Positions 14,148-23,866 of a stretch of DNA of 64,000 nt are shown here, in pieces. The first letter of the stretch is position 1; each line of letters begins with the position of its first letter. Below the pieces are notes generated by a model. The model was not told where the DNA came from, searched no databases, and worked only from the letters and a program-made list of their open reading frames with translations. This DNA is from an uncultured Paracoccaceae bacterium (lineage in GTDB: Bacteria; Pseudomonadota; Alphaproteobacteria; Rhodobacterales; Rhodobacteraceae): contig CANMEQ010000008.1 of the NCBI GenBank assembly GCA_947497065.1, positions 47,515-111,514 of the forward strand. The letters run 5' to 3'. The position numbers and the translations under genes were made by a program.

Positions 14148-15158
14148 ATGTCCGATCCCGTTACGAATGTCGAAATTGAGGATGTCTTGTCCTCCATCCG
14201 TAGGCTCGTGAGCCACGGTGACGCTGCGCGGTCGCCTGATGCGCCTGTTGGCACGCAGGGCGGGGCTGCGTCTGAAACGGCTGTTCAATCTCCAGCAGGT
14301 GCTGCTTCTGATAAATTCGTTTTGACGCCCGCTTTGATGGTTGTCGAAAACACACCAGCTTTTGACAACCCCGATGAGGTTGTTGTCGAAGAGGGCACAG
14401 ATGATGGTTGGTACCGGTCGGAGCCTGCGCCGAACGACGCGTCGGGTGATGCGGGCCCATCAGTCACGGCGCTGGTTGGCGAGGCAGATGCGCCAAGCGA
14501 GAGCGATTTTGGTGCGCAAACCGGAAGTTCTTTCGAAGATGAGGGCCCGCTGGAGCTGACCAATTTGGTCTGGGAACCTATTGAAGAGGCGACCGAGGAT
14601 GCGGGCGAAACCGCTACGTCTTTGGGCGCCGATGAAGGAACAACAGATGACGGTCCTCAAACCGTGCCAGACAGGTCCGATTTGGTGGCAACAATTGCCG
14701 AGTTGGAAGCCGCTGTTGGGGTCGATACCGACGATTTCGAGCCTGACGGCAGCGAAGTTGCCGCGCAAACAATCGAATGGCCCGGTGCCGCCGCACGTAG
14801 CAGCTTGGACACGATCGAAGATGCGCAGGTCGAAACTAGCCTCGAAGACGGTCCTCGTACACAGGAACAGACCTCCAACGATACGACCGAAGAACCCGTT
14901 TTCGCCCACCGCAGTGAAAGCGTCGCGGGGGCTGAACCACAAGATGCATTCGAACGGCCTGCGTCCGAAGACGACGATCTGGATGGTTTGCTTGAGGCGG
15001 GCGGCATGGCTTTGGATGAAGAAGCGCTGCGCGCTTTGGTATCTGAAGTTGTCCGCGAGGAGCTGACCGGCCCTCTTGGCGAGCGGATCACACGAAACGT
15101 GCGCAAACTTGTTCGGCGAGAAATTCACCGCATCCTAAACAGCCAGGATTTTGACTAA
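14148..15158 (+). CDS. PopZ-like DUF2497 protein with long acidic linker
   Basis: 336 residues in three parts. The N-terminal motif [15 protein letters not shown] (residues 9-23) is the amphipathic helix found at the start of PopZ-like proteins. The next 230 residues are low-complexity and strongly acidic (Glu/Asp/Thr/Pro rich). The C-terminal helices ([33 protein letters not shown]) are basic-acidic and match DUF2497. In Caulobacter, PopZ self-assembles at cell poles through its C-terminal helices and recruits partners through the N-terminal helix. The tolC-popZ order is common in alphaproteobacteria, usually followed by valS, which here is 9 kb away. Its stop overlaps the stop of cobQ. Confidence 0.75.
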   Translation: MSDPVTNVEIEDVLSSIRRLVSHGDAARSPDAPVGTQGGAASETAVQSPAGAASDKFVLTPALMVVENTPAFDNPDEVVVEEGTDDGWYRSEPAPNDASGDAGPSVTALVGEADAPSESDFGAQTGSSFEDEGPLELTNLVWEPIEEATEDAGETATSLGADEGTTDDGPQTVPDRSDLVATIAELEAAVGVDTDDFEPDGSEVAAQTIEWPGAAARSSLDTIEDAQVETSLEDGPRTQEQTSNDTTEEPVFAHRSESVAGAEPQDAFERPASEDDDLDGLLEAGGMALDEEALRALVSEVVREELTGPLGERITRNVRKLVRREIHRILNSQDFD

Positions 15159-16612
15159 ACCGGCACATGGGCCGCGAGGTCGAATATCTGGTCGATGTCC
15201 AAACATGCCTCGAGGTGCGCGGCGAGCCGATCTAGCGTCGCATCAACATCGGCCTCATAGGTCATTGCCTGAACAGGTGCGCCAATCTCGGCCATAAATG
15301 CCTGACGGAAGTCATCAGCGGCAAAAAGTCCGTGCAAATAGCATCCCTTAACGCGCCCATTCGCGCTCGCCGCACCCTCTGGCCGGCCACCTTGCGTCAA
15401 CCACGCATTGTCACGGTCAGGGCCGGTCGTTTCGCCGATATGAATTTCATACCCTGACAGTTGGGCCCCACTGGCAACATGCACCGCATCACTCAGGGCG
15501 AGGCGTTTGTGGGGCGACATCACGGTCGTCACATCCAAGAGCCCCAAGCCACGCACATGGGTCGCCGCACCTTCGATGCCCTCTGGATCAGAAATTTCGC
15601 GACCAAGCATTTGATACCCGCCGCAAATACCCAAAACATGCCCGCCGCGTCTGACGTGGGCCAAAAGATCGGTATCCCATCCTTGCGCCCGAAAATGCGC
15701 CAAATCAGCGATGGTGGATTTTGAACCGGGGATCAGAACCAAATCGGCGTCACCGGGCAACGGTTGGCCTGCCTCGATGATGTCGACGGTCACATCAGGC
15801 TGTGCGGCCAGCGGGTCTAGATCATCGAAGTTGGCAATCCTGTTGAGGCGCGGAACGACAACTTTAATCGCGCCGCCTTTTCGGGTCGCGACATCCATCA
15901 CGTCTTCCGCGGGCAATTTCCACGCATCGGCGAACCATGGCACAATCCCCAAGGGCGACCAGCCCGTATGGTCGGCGATCGCTGTCATACCCTCATCGAA
16001 CAAGGATGTATCGCCACGGAACTTGTTGATTGCAAAGGCCTTGATCCGTGCGCGATCTTCAGGTGGCAGGATCACATCGGTGCCAACCAGTTGCGCAATA
16101 ACCCCGCCACGGTCGATGTCGCCCACCAAAATGACGGGGCACTGCGCGGCCTCGGCGAAGCCCATATTTGCAATATCACCAGCCCGTAGATTGATTTCCG
16201 CAGGTGAGCCTGCGCCCTCGATCAGAACCAAATCATGCTTTGCCGCCAACCGTCTATAGCTTTCTAAAACACGCGGGATCAGATCCGCTTTGCGGGTCCC
16301 GTATTCGCGTGCTTTCATCGTCGCGAACCGCTTGCCCTGCACAATGACCTGCGCTCCAACATCGGTTTCTGGCTTTAGCAACACGGGGTTCATATCCGTA
16401 TGGGGCAACAGGCCACAGGCACGGGCCTGCAAGGCTTGCGCGCGGCCAATTTCACCACCATCCTCGGTGACCGCAGCATTGTTGGACATGTTTTGCGGTT
16501 TGAACGGCGCCACAGACATGCCTCGTTTAACAGCTGCGCGGCACAGCCCGGCCACCAACATGGACTTTCCCACATTGGACCCAGCACCCTGAATCATGAT
16601 TGCCTTTGCCAT
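15155..16612 (-). CDS. cobQ: Cobyric acid synthase (adenosylcobyric acid synthase, glutamine-hydrolysing)
   Basis: This 485-residue enzyme amidates four carboxyl groups of adenosylcobyrinic acid a,c-diamide in cobalamin synthesis. The N-terminal dethiobiotin synthetase-like ATP domain starts [20 protein letters not shown] and contains [10 protein letters not shown]. The C-terminal class I glutamine amidotransferase has the nucleophile Cys in [10 protein letters not shown] near residue 335, with a conserved His in CYLHGLF near 434. It ends at 15155, sharing bases with the opposite PopZ-like stop. No other cobalamin genes are adjacent. Confidence 0.95.
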   Translation of the reverse strand: MAKAIMIQGAGSNVGKSMLVAGLCRAAVKRGMSVAPFKPQNMSNNAAVTEDGGEIGRAQALQARACGLLPHTDMNPVLLKPETDVGAQVIVQGKRFATMKAREYGTRKADLIPRVLESYRRLAAKHDLVLIEGAGSPAEINLRAGDIANMGFAEAAQCPVILVGDIDRGGVIAQLVGTDVILPPEDRARIKAFAINKFRGDTSLFDEGMTAIADHTGWSPLGIVPWFADAWKLPAEDVMDVATRKGGAIKVVVPRLNRIANFDDLDPLAAQPDVTVDIIEAGQPLPGDADLVLIPGSKSTIADLAHFRAQGWDTDLLAHVRRGGHVLGICGGYQMLGREISDPEGIEGAATHVRGLGLLDVTTVMSPHKRLALSDAVHVASGAQLSGYEIHIGETTGPDRDNAWLTQGGRPEGAASANGRVKGCYLHGLFAADDFRQAFMAEIGAPVQAMTYEADVDATLDRLAAHLEACLDIDQIFDLAAHVPV

Positions 16613-16663
16613 GACGAACCTCCACGGTTCTGTTTAGGCAGACACACACAAGAGGGGAAGCCC

Positions 16664-17239
16664 ATGTATACGCCGACGCATCTAATTGTTGGCATGGCCG
16701 CCTTCGGGCGGGTGGATGCACCCAAGGTGACTGCAGCTGCAATCGTGGGGGCGGCATTGCCGGATATGTCGCTCTATCTGTTGGCGGGGACCCATTTGTT
16801 CATTCTAGGTGTCCCGCCAGATATCGTTTTTGGGCAATTGTATTATTCGGACCTATGGCAAAGCATCTTCCGGATCGACAATTCGTTTATTGTCTGGGGT
16901 GGGGTGCTGGCACTTGGGGTGGCCCTGCGGTCTGCCTGGCTTGTCGCGTTCTCTGGGGCGGCTTTGTTGCACATTGGGCTGGATTTCCCGCTGCACCATG
17001 ATGACGGACGCGCGCATTTTTGGCCGATCACGAATTGGGTTTTCCAAAGCCCTGTAAGTTATTGGGACCCGAACCACCACGGCCGCGTGCTGACCCCACT
17101 CGAAATCGCGGCCTCCTGGGCCATCTGCGTCGGGCTTTGGCGCAAATATATTGGGCGCATCTTTCGAGGCTTGATTGCCCTGTTCGCGGCCCTGCAGCTG
17201 CCCGTTGCGGCGGCTTGGGTCATGAATTTTCCGGCTTGA
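16664..17239 (+). CDS. Multi-span membrane protein, possibly YdjM-like metal-dependent hydrolase
   Basis: 191 residues from the ATG at 16664, which has AGAGGGG upstream; the open frame from 16400 is antisense to cobQ. It starts MYTPTHLIVGMAAFGRVDAP and has several hydrophobic segments with scattered acidic and His residues: ALPDMSLYL, HIGLDFPLHHDDGR, PNHHGRVLTP. This pattern of early His, Asp in the second TM and an HDxxxH-like cluster resembles membrane-bound hydrolases of the YdjM/DUF457 group. That link is inferred. It is divergent from cobQ across a 51-bp gap and may share its promoter region, but has no evident cobalamin function. Confidence 0.7.
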   Translation: MYTPTHLIVGMAAFGRVDAPKVTAAAIVGAALPDMSLYLLAGTHLFILGVPPDIVFGQLYYSDLWQSIFRIDNSFIVWGGVLALGVALRSAWLVAFSGAALLHIGLDFPLHHDDGRAHFWPITNWVFQSPVSYWDPNHHGRVLTPLEIAASWAICVGLWRKYIGRIFRGLIALFAALQLPVAAAWVMNFPA

Positions 17240-17242
17240 ATG

Positions 17243-17276
17243 AAAAACGCGGCCCCGAGCAGAGGACCGCGTTTTT
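17243..17276. terminator. Bidirectional rho-independent terminator
   Basis: A hairpin with arms AAAAACGCGG (17243-17252) and CCGCGTTTTT (17267-17276), with A- and T-tracts on the two sides. It lies between the convergent genes ending at 17239 and 17303 and can serve both. Confidence 0.8.
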
Positions 17277-17302
17277 TGGCAGACTTGAAATAAGCAGCGC
17301 GT

Positions 17303-17635
17303 TTATGCAGCGCGCGCTTCTTGTTCCGCAGCTTCAGCCACCGCGCGGCGTTCGCTCTCCTCGCGGGAGAGGGCAACAGAGGTACGAACCCCTTTGCCAA
17401 CGAAGTCCATCAAACCTTCAACAACGCGTTCGTTGGGGTCGATGCCAGCGCAAGACAGAACTTCACGGCCGTCCCGAGAGCGCGCCCAGCGGGCGATCTG
17501 TTCGGGGCCATTGCCGTATTTCTTGTCGTCTGCAATGGCGTCATCCAAAGCGGCCAAAACCACAGCTGCAAAGAGCTTGCGGGCGCGGTTGCCTTGTTCA
17601 TTGTTAAACGCTGTGCCGTCGACGAAATCTCGCAT
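17303..17635 (-). CDS. Conserved small cytosolic protein of unknown function
   Basis: 110 residues, mainly helical, without signal or membrane segment. It begins MRDFVDGTAFNNEQGNRARK and includes ALDDAIADDKKYGNGPEQIA and SCAGIDPNERVVEGLMDFVG. The regular composition and codon use indicate a real gene, and similar short proteins are familiar from Rhodobacterales (I recall them grouped as DUF6280, not verified). It is divergent from efp across a 234-bp region with several hairpins. No function can be deduced. Confidence 0.65.
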   Translation of the reverse strand: MRDFVDGTAFNNEQGNRARKLFAAVVLAALDDAIADDKKYGNGPEQIARWARSRDGREVLSCAGIDPNERVVEGLMDFVGKGVRTSVALSREESERRAVAEAAEQEARAA

Positions 17636-17739
17636 ATTCGGTCCTTAGTTTTGTTTCGATTGTTTTTGGTCTTGTATCGAGCGTGAGGGGCAATATGCCT
17701 ATTTTTGCCCGATTCGGGGTTCTTCATTTGGAATGCCTG

Positions 17740-17809
17740 CCATGCGTTTTGCGCATGGCTCCGCGTTTGGGCAAACACGATCTGGTTTGCTTGCACGGGG
17801 TCGCACCCC
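17740..17809. promoter_or_regulatory. Cluster of three small perfect inverted repeats upstream of efp
   Basis: Within the 234-bp gap between the divergent genes at 17635 and 17870 there are three perfect inverted repeats. They are CCATGCG/CGCATGG at 17740-17758 (loop of 5), GTTTG/CAAAC at 17765-17776 (loop of 2) and GGGGT/ACCCC at 17797-17809 (loop of 3). They could be leader hairpins of the efp transcript or protein sites. No riboswitch class is recognised. Confidence 0.35.
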
Positions 17810-17869
17810 ACGATATAGGCACGGTTAATCTTCCTTCAACCTTTTGACAAATTTTGGACACATTTCACC

Positions 17870-18433
17870 ATGGCAAAAATCAACGGTAATGAAATCCGGA
17901 TTGGAAACGTGCTTGAACACAACGGTGGTTTGTGGGCGGCCGTGAAAGTCGATCATGTAAAACCAGGCAAGGGTGGTGCGTTTGCACAGGTCGAAATGCG
18001 CAACCTGCGCAATGGATCAAAGTTGAACGAACGCTTCCGGTCCGCGGACAAAGTAGAGAAAGTTCGTTTGGAGCAGAAAGATCAACAATTCCTTTACGAG
18101 AACGATGGGATGTTGGTGTTCATGGACACGGAAACCTACGAACAGATCGAACTGCCCGCCGAGCTGTTGGGCGAGCGTCGCCCGTTTTTGCAAGACGGCA
18201 TGATTGCGGTCATCGAATATCACGAGAGTGAGGCCTTGAACGCGTCACTGCCGCAAAAGGTCACGTGCAAAATCGTTGAGACTGAACCGGTGGTGAAGGG
18301 GCAAACGGCTGCGAACTCCTTCAAACCAGCGATTTTGGACAATGGCGTTCGCGTGATGGTCCCGCCATTTGTTGGGCAAGACGAAGACATCATCGTCAGC
18401 ACCGAAACGATGGAATATGTTGAACGCGCCTAA
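17870..18433 (+). CDS. efp: Translation elongation factor P
   Basis: 187 residues, the standard EF-P length. The KOW-like domain I carries the modifiable loop at [18 protein letters not shown] (Lys near residue 34), followed by two OB domains ([34 protein letters not shown] at the C-terminus). EF-P relieves ribosome stalling on polyproline stretches. The gene stands alone with a strong terminator after it. No lysyl-EF-P modification genes are in the window. Confidence 0.97.
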   Translation: MAKINGNEIRIGNVLEHNGGLWAAVKVDHVKPGKGGAFAQVEMRNLRNGSKLNERFRSADKVEKVRLEQKDQQFLYENDGMLVFMDTETYEQIELPAELLGERRPFLQDGMIAVIEYHESEALNASLPQKVTCKIVETEPVVKGQTAANSFKPAILDNGVRVMVPPFVGQDEDIIVSTETMEYVERA

Positions 18434-18454
18434 CCTAGGGCTCAGCTCAAACGT

Positions 18455-18485
18455 AAAACGCCGCCCCCTTTGGGCGGCGTTTTTT
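18455..18485 (+). terminator. Rho-independent terminator of efp
   Basis: A perfect 12-bp stem, AAAACGCCGCCC (18455-18466) and GGGCGGCGTTTT (18472-18483), followed by more T residues. It also carries an A-tract on the left side, so it may stop transcription from the opposite ygfZ gene as well. Confidence 0.9.
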
Positions 18486-18504
18486 GTGGCTCTCCGAAGA
18501 ACCG

Positions 18505-19236
18505 CTAGCTGCGTACTACTGTGATGCCATCGGCCAGCATGCCGCCCGTGACACGATCAAAGCGCAAATACGCGATCCCCTTTGTGCCCGATTGGGTAAA
18601 CATCGTGCCTGCGGGTTTGCCGTCCGCCGTAATCGGTGTGCCGACAGCTACGTTTGCAGACAGAGCAACCTGCACCAAACCTTTCTTAAGCTCGGTCTTA
18701 TGCTTCATCCGCGCGGCGATCTCTTGGCCCACATAGCAGCCTTTTTTGAAATCAATACCATTGAGACGTTCAAACCCAGCCTCAAGGATATAAGTGTCCG
18801 GCGTCAGCTCAATCCCGGTTTCCGGGATCACATGCGCGACGCGCAGCGCATCCCAATCTGTGTCGTCCGAACACGCACTGTCCGAGATCAGCCGCCAGCC
18901 CAGGTCAGGGTGACGTGGATCAGGCAAAGCGCCGGCCGGGGCAGGGCCCGTCCCGCGCGATACGGTCAGTGGGCATTCTTCGATGTGCACATCGGCCCGC
19001 AACCGGTACATGGTCAGCCGCTGTGCCAAGGTGGGGGCCACGGCTGTGACCACATCCAACAATAGCGCATCACCGTCTGCTGCGACGAAGAAATCAGCGA
19101 TGAATTTCCCTTGGGGCGTCAGCAGGGCTGCATAGACCAGCCCGTCTTTCACTTTAGAAACATCATTGGTGATCAGCCCCTGCAAGAAGCTGTGGGCGTC
19201 TGAACCTGAAATGCGGATAAGGGTGCGATCTGTCAT
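18505..19236 (-). CDS. ygfZ: Folate-binding YgfZ/CAF17 family protein
   Basis: A 243-residue protein with the family signature KGCYVGQEIAARMKH near residue 165 and an aminomethyltransferase-like N-terminal fold (LIRISGSDAHSFLQGLITND). YgfZ binds tetrahydrofolate and helps assemble or repair certain iron-sulfur enzymes. The conserved Cys of KGCYxGQ is present. It lies 9 bases after the stop of the ABC exporter gene and is probably co-transcribed with it. Confidence 0.9.
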   Translation of the reverse strand: MTDRTLIRISGSDAHSFLQGLITNDVSKVKDGLVYAALLTPQGKFIADFFVAADGDALLLDVVTAVAPTLAQRLTMYRLRADVHIEECPLTVSRGTGPAPAGALPDPRHPDLGWRLISDSACSDDTDWDALRVAHVIPETGIELTPDTYILEAGFERLNGIDFKKGCYVGQEIAARMKHKTELKKGLVQVALSANVAVGTPITADGKPAGTMFTQSGTKGIAYLRFDRVTGGMLADGITVVRS

Positions 19237-19245
19237 GAGAGATAC

Positions 19246-21132
19246 CTAGTCACGGTGGCCGCCACTGAAAAGACGTGACAGCCAATTGCGTTTGGACGCG
19301 GGGACCGCCGCAGGGGGGGGCGGTGTCGGTGCAAGGGCAGGCGCGGGTGCCGCGCCTGCGCCATCGCGGAATTGCAATTTGTACAGGTCAGCATAGTGTC
19401 CACCGCGCGCCAAAAGCGCATCGTGGGTGCCTTGGTCCACCACTTTACCTTGGTCCATGACGATAATTTTATGGGCATTTTGAACCGTTGAAAGACGGTG
19501 CGCGATCACGAGGGTCGTGCGCCCCTCGGCCAGCCGGTCCAGAGCCGCTTGCACGATGCTTTCAGACTTGGTGTCCAACGCACTTGTCGCTTCATCAAGA
19601 AGCAAAATGGGCGTGTCGCGCAAAATGGCGCGCGCGATCGCGACCCGTTGGCGCTGGCCCCCCGACAGGTTCGAGCCGCGCGGGCCTGCTGCGCTGTCTA
19701 TTCCGTTGGGCATCTTGTCCAAGAAATCGGAAACATGCGCGTCTTCGAGCGATTGTGTGAGCTGGTCTTCGGACACATCGGTGCGACCCAATAAAATGTT
19801 TTCGCGGATCGTTTCATCAAACAATGCCGCATCTTGCGACACAGTCGAGATCAAGCCGCGCAGATCAGGCAGCGCGAAGGCTTTGGTTTCAGTGCCATCC
19901 AATTTCACCGCGCCAGACTGGTGATCGACCAGACGGGCCAGCACATTGAAGACGGTGCTTTTGCCCGCACCTGACGCACCGACAAAGGCCGTCGTTTTAC
20001 CCGCTTCGGCTGTGAATGTCGTGCCCCGCAGCACGGGATGATCATCATAGTTGAGGTGAACATCGTCAAACACGATTTCAGGTGCGGCCACAGGAAGCGG
20101 GGCCGCTTGGTCGGGGGACAACAGCGTAGGCTTTGTGTCGAACAGATCCAAAAGACGATCAATCACGGCGGCGGCCTGCTGCCACAGCCCGGTTAGATCA
20201 CCGATGCGGCGCAGCGGCTCGATGGCAATGGCCATCGCCGTAAAAAACGCCATGAAATCGCCGACGGTTTTGTCGCCTTCGATGATCTGGGACCCGCCGT
20301 AGATCACGACTGCCACAAACCCGATTCCGGCCATGATATCGACGAAACTTGGGATCAGCGCCTTGCCAAATGCGGCCTCGGTTTCCACACGCACGCGGCG
20401 TTCTGTCAGCGCATCATATCTGTCGGCTTGATAGACTTCGAGGCTGTTGAGCTTGATGGGGTTGATGCCGTGAAAAACCTCGTCCAGCCGGGTCGACATG
20501 AGGGCGGCAACTTCGCGGGCCTTACGTGATTTGCGCCGGATGTAGGACTGGATCGCCCAAGAGGGCAGAATGATCAGCGGTATCCCGATGACGGCAATCG
20601 TGGTCCAAAGCCAATCAATGGAGACGGCAACGGTAAACAAGCTGACGACTGCGATTGCGTCGCGGGCCACGCCAAGGACAATCCCCGTCCAAACCTGACC
20701 AAGAGCCTGAATGTCGCCCTGAACCCGTTCAATCAACGTGCCCGGCGAATGATGTTGGTGAAAGGCCGTATCCAACTGCATGAGGTGGCGCAATAAATCT
20801 GTGCGCAGGTCCGCAGCGCTTTGCTCGGCGATACGTTTGATGATGGTCTTTTGCACCACAGAGGTCACCGCACGAATCGCAAAAATGCTGAACAGAACCG
20901 TGCCCACGATCCACATTTTGTCGGTTTGGCCGTCGATGAACACAGTATCAAACATCGGTTTCATCATGTAGCTGAGCGCGCCAAACATCGCGCCACCCAA
21001 CATCATCATGATGGCCGCGACGGCCAAAAGAGCCGCGTGTTTGCGCAAATACCCGCGCCAGAGCCAGCCCAACATGGTTCGTGCCGAACGCTCAGATGAT
21101 ATAATGTGATCCGTCATAGTGGGCCCGTTCAT
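19246..21132 (-). CDS. MsbA-type ABC exporter (fused permease and ATPase)
   Basis: 628 residues with six TM segments in the first 330 residues, then an ABC ATPase with Walker A VGASGAGKST, signature LSGGQRQRVAIARAI, Walker B PILLLDEATSALD and the switch His in VIAHRLSTV. This is a half-transporter of the lipid/drug exporter class. The first part (GALSYMMKPMFDTVF; TLIERVQGDIQALGQVW) resembles lipid A flippases, but substrate cannot be fixed from sequence. A Pro/Ala-rich tail of about 40 residues follows the ATPase. The start could also be the Met at residue 6 (MTDHIISS). Confidence 0.9.
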   Translation of the reverse strand: MNGPTMTDHIISSERSARTMLGWLWRGYLRKHAALLAVAAIMMMLGGAMFGALSYMMKPMFDTVFIDGQTDKMWIVGTVLFSIFAIRAVTSVVQKTIIKRIAEQSAADLRTDLLRHLMQLDTAFHQHHSPGTLIERVQGDIQALGQVWTGIVLGVARDAIAVVSLFTVAVSIDWLWTTIAVIGIPLIILPSWAIQSYIRRKSRKAREVAALMSTRLDEVFHGINPIKLNSLEVYQADRYDALTERRVRVETEAAFGKALIPSFVDIMAGIGFVAVVIYGGSQIIEGDKTVGDFMAFFTAMAIAIEPLRRIGDLTGLWQQAAAVIDRLLDLFDTKPTLLSPDQAAPLPVAAPEIVFDDVHLNYDDHPVLRGTTFTAEAGKTTAFVGASGAGKSTVFNVLARLVDHQSGAVKLDGTETKAFALPDLRGLISTVSQDAALFDETIRENILLGRTDVSEDQLTQSLEDAHVSDFLDKMPNGIDSAAGPRGSNLSGGQRQRVAIARAILRDTPILLLDEATSALDTKSESIVQAALDRLAEGRTTLVIAHRLSTVQNAHKIIVMDQGKVVDQGTHDALLARGGHYADLYKLQFRDGAGAAPAPALAPTPPPPAAVPASKRNWLSRLFSGGHRD

Positions 21133-21256
21133 GAGTGTGCTTTCGTTTACGCTGAAACGGCAAGCGGGGAAAGGTGCGCAAAGAGGGCTGACGCATTGAC
21201 GATTGCGTTTGGCTAGCTAGAGTTCCGATAACAACCCTCCCACTTAGGAAAATTCA

Positions 21257-22465
21257 ATGTTTGCCAATGGTCCCGCCTATCTTGCCATTCCAGGCCCGTC
21301 GGTCATGCCCGACCGTGTTTTGCGCGCAATGCACCGCGCGGCCCCCAATATTTATACGGGCGAATTGCATGATCTGACGCATGGCCTGTTTCCCGACCTC
21401 AAAGCGGTCGCCAAAACGGAGCATAACGCGACGATCTATATTGCGAACGGGCATGGCGTTTGGGAGGCCGCTTTGTCCAATGTTGTGGGTGAGGGGGATA
21501 CGGTTCTGGTTCTGATCACGGGGCGATTTGGTGAAGGATGGGGCGAGATGGCCGCGGGCCTTGGTGCCACCATTGAGACGATCAATTTTGGCGACAGCGC
21601 GGCTGTTGACCCCGCGCAGGTCGAAGCGGCGCTGCGGGCCGACACCGAAGGGCGGATCAAGGCCGTTTTGACCGTCTTTGTGGATACCTCAACCGGTGTG
21701 CGCACCGATGTGAAAGCGGTGCGCGCGGCGATCGATGCGGCGGGCCATGATGCCTTGCTGATGTGCGATTGCATCGCGTCGCTTGGGTGCGACCGGTTTT
21801 ACATGGATGACTGGGGCGTCGATATCACCGTTGCGGCCAGTCAAAAGGGGTTGATGACCCCTCCGGGCATCGGGTTTGTGTGGTACAACGACAAGGCCGA
21901 CCGGGTGCGGGGTGGTATGACCCGTGTCTCGAATTACTGGGACTGGCGTCCGCGCACGGATGCCACGCATTATTTCAAATTCTTCAATGGCACAGCACCG
22001 ACCCACCATTTGTACGGGCTGCGTGAAGCGTTGGATATGATCGCAGAAGAAGGGCTGGATGCGGTCTGGGCGCGTCATGAAAACATCGCGCAAGCGATTT
22101 GGGAAGCCATCGATGTTTGGGGCTCGGACGGGCCGATGCAGATCAATGTCCCCGACCCTGAACAGCGGTCGCGCGCGGTGACATCCGTGCGGCTTGAGGA
22201 AGGGCAGGGCAACCAGTTGCGCGCGTGGTGTGAGCAAAAGATGGGCGTCACATTGGGCTTGGGTTTGGGGCGTGATCCGGCCAGTGCTTATTTCAGGTTT
22301 GGCCACATGGGGCACCTGAGCGGCCATATGGTTATGGGGGTCTTGGGGACTGTGGATGCAGGGCTGAAGGCGCTGAATATCCCCCATGGCTCTGGCGCGT
22401 TGGAGGCGGCTTCAGCGGTCTTGGCCCGTGCGGCGGGTGCGGACATAGATGTGGCCAAAGTGTAG
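21257..22465 (+). CDS. Class V aminotransferase, serine-glyoxylate/alanine-glyoxylate type
   Basis: 402 residues, PLP-dependent. It starts with the family pattern AIPGPSVMPDRVLRAM and carries the Schiff-base Lys in VAASQKGLMTPPGIGFVWYN near residue 199. An Asp that contacts the PLP ring is in DALLMCDCIASLG. Enzymes of this group transfer amino groups from serine or alanine to glyoxylate, used in C1 (serine cycle) and photorespiratory-type metabolism. The gene is divergent from the ABC exporter and its last 54 bases overlap a small opposite-strand membrane protein gene. Confidence 0.88.
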   Translation: MFANGPAYLAIPGPSVMPDRVLRAMHRAAPNIYTGELHDLTHGLFPDLKAVAKTEHNATIYIANGHGVWEAALSNVVGEGDTVLVLITGRFGEGWGEMAAGLGATIETINFGDSAAVDPAQVEAALRADTEGRIKAVLTVFVDTSTGVRTDVKAVRAAIDAAGHDALLMCDCIASLGCDRFYMDDWGVDITVAASQKGLMTPPGIGFVWYNDKADRVRGGMTRVSNYWDWRPRTDATHYFKFFNGTAPTHHLYGLREALDMIAEEGLDAVWARHENIAQAIWEAIDVWGSDGPMQINVPDPEQRSRAVTSVRLEEGQGNQLRAWCEQKMGVTLGLGLGRDPASAYFRFGHMGHLSGHMVMGVLGTVDAGLKALNIPHGSGALEAASAVLARAAGADIDVAKV

Positions 22466-22612
22466 CCCACGGTCGAGCAGCACACCTGTGATGACAACCC
22501 AAACAAACCCAACGGTTGAAGCAAGTGTCCAGAATACCATAAACAAAATCCCGGCCGCGGTGACCAAGAAGGCATTCGTGTAGTTTTCAACGCGGTCGGG
22601 GAACTTTTTCAT
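22412..22612 (-). CDS. Small two-span membrane protein
   Basis: 66 residues from the ATG at 22612, which has AGAGGACAG in ribosome-site position. A further upstream Met at 22639 is possible but lacks a site. It starts MKKFPDRVENYTNAF and contains one long hydrophobic stretch (LVTAAGILFMVFWTLASTVG, then VWVVITGVLL), probably two helices, and ends in a basic tail. It overlaps the 3' end of the aminotransferase gene tail-to-tail. Function unknown. Confidence 0.6.
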   Translation of the reverse strand: MKKFPDRVENYTNAFLVTAAGILFMVFWTLASTVGFVWVVITGVLLDRGLHFGHIYVRTRRTGQDR

Positions 22613-22667
22613 CAGCCTGTCCTCTTTGGTCGAAGCCAAAGGGTAGCGCAGATTTGGTGTATTTCAT

Positions 22668-23792
22668 CTAAATTTTTCGTGCGGCGGCGAGGGCCTTTGG
22701 CAGGGCGTCGGCGACTTTCGCCAGATCATCGGGCGTGCCGCATGAAATGCGAATGCAGCGGTCTTGGGGCGCGATGAAAGGCATGCGTACGAAGATGCCG
22801 TGCTCGAGCAGGGCGTCGAGGACCGCGCGCGCGAAGGTGCCGTCTTGGCCGCAATCAATCGCGACAAAATTGGCCGCCGATGGGATGGCGGCCAGGCCAT
22901 TGTCGGCTGCAATTTGATAGAGGGTTTGACGGGCGGTTTCGACGTTCTCTTGGACCTGCTCCAGCCAGTCGTCATCGTGCAACGCGGCAAGGGCCCCGGC
23001 CTGTGAAACGCGGCTCATTCCGAAATGATTGCGCACCCGATCAAAGGCTGAAATCAATGTCTTATGGCCAATCGCATAGCCCACGCGAGCGCCCGCCAGC
23101 CCGTAGGCTTTGGAAAACGTGCGCATGCGGATGACGCGGGATTCAAGGGTGTTAATGACTGGCGCCGCACCGGGGGGGGCCAATTCGAAATAGGCTTCAT
23201 CCAAGATGAGAAGACACCCTTTGGGCAGGCTTTGGATCATCTGCTGGAGGGTCACGGCGGTGTGGTAGGTGCCCATGGGATTGTCGGGGTTGGAAAGGTA
23301 AACCAGCTTTGCGCCAACCTCATGCGCTTTTGCGATCAGGTGATCGGGATCTTCGAAATCGGCGGTGTAGTTGACGGTGTGAAGCGTGCCGCCGTAGCCG
23401 GTGACGTGGTAGTTGAACGTCGGGTAAGCGCCTGCGCTGGTGACCACAGCGTCGCCTTGGGTGACGGTGAGGCGGACAATGCTGTCGAGCAACCCGTCGA
23501 TGCCGGCGCCTACGACAATCTCATCTGGGCTAACCCCATGTTTTTCCGCCAAAGCTTCGCGCAGGTCGTGGCTTTCTGGGTCGCCGTACATCCAGGCGTC
23601 TTTTGCGGCGTCTTGCATGGCTTGGATCGCCTTGGGGGAGGGGCCGAAGACGTTTTCGTTGGCGCCCAGTCGTGCGGCGAAGGGGGTGCCGCGGGTGCGC
23701 TCTTGGGATTCGGGTCCGACGAAGGGGACGGAGGCGGGGAGGGACGCGGCGAGGGGCGTCAGGCGCGGGTCATTTTGTTTGCTGTCAGACAT
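22668..23792 (-). CDS. hisC: Histidinol-phosphate-type aminotransferase
   Basis: A 374-residue fold-type I PLP enzyme. Features are GANENVFGPSPKAIQAM at the start, the PLP-stacking region VVTSAGAYPTFNYHV, the Asn/Asp pair in YLSNPDNPMGTY and LLILDEAYFEL, and the Schiff-base Lys in RTFSKAYGLAGARVGYAIG. These match HisC, which converts imidazole-acetol phosphate to histidinol phosphate; related enzymes also act on aromatic amino acids. No other his genes are adjacent, so the natural substrate is uncertain. Confidence 0.85.
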   Translation of the reverse strand: MSDSKQNDPRLTPLAASLPASVPFVGPESQERTRGTPFAARLGANENVFGPSPKAIQAMQDAAKDAWMYGDPESHDLREALAEKHGVSPDEIVVGAGIDGLLDSIVRLTVTQGDAVVTSAGAYPTFNYHVTGYGGTLHTVNYTADFEDPDHLIAKAHEVGAKLVYLSNPDNPMGTYHTAVTLQQMIQSLPKGCLLILDEAYFELAPPGAAPVINTLESRVIRMRTFSKAYGLAGARVGYAIGHKTLISAFDRVRNHFGMSRVSQAGALAALHDDDWLEQVQENVETARQTLYQIAADNGLAAIPSAANFVAIDCGQDGTFARAVLDALLEHGIFVRMPFIAPQDRCIRISCGTPDDLAKVADALPKALAAARKI

Positions 23793-23866
23793 GCGGGGAG
23801 TTTGCGGATTATTGTCCCCGTTGAAAAGAACAAAGGCGTGCTTAGGTCGTTAAGAGGAGGATTTTT

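Noticed and set aside
16664..17239. Cobalamin biosynthesis function
   Set aside because: The gene is next to cobQ but is a multi-span membrane protein with no cobalamin-enzyme motif, so proximity was not used as evidence.
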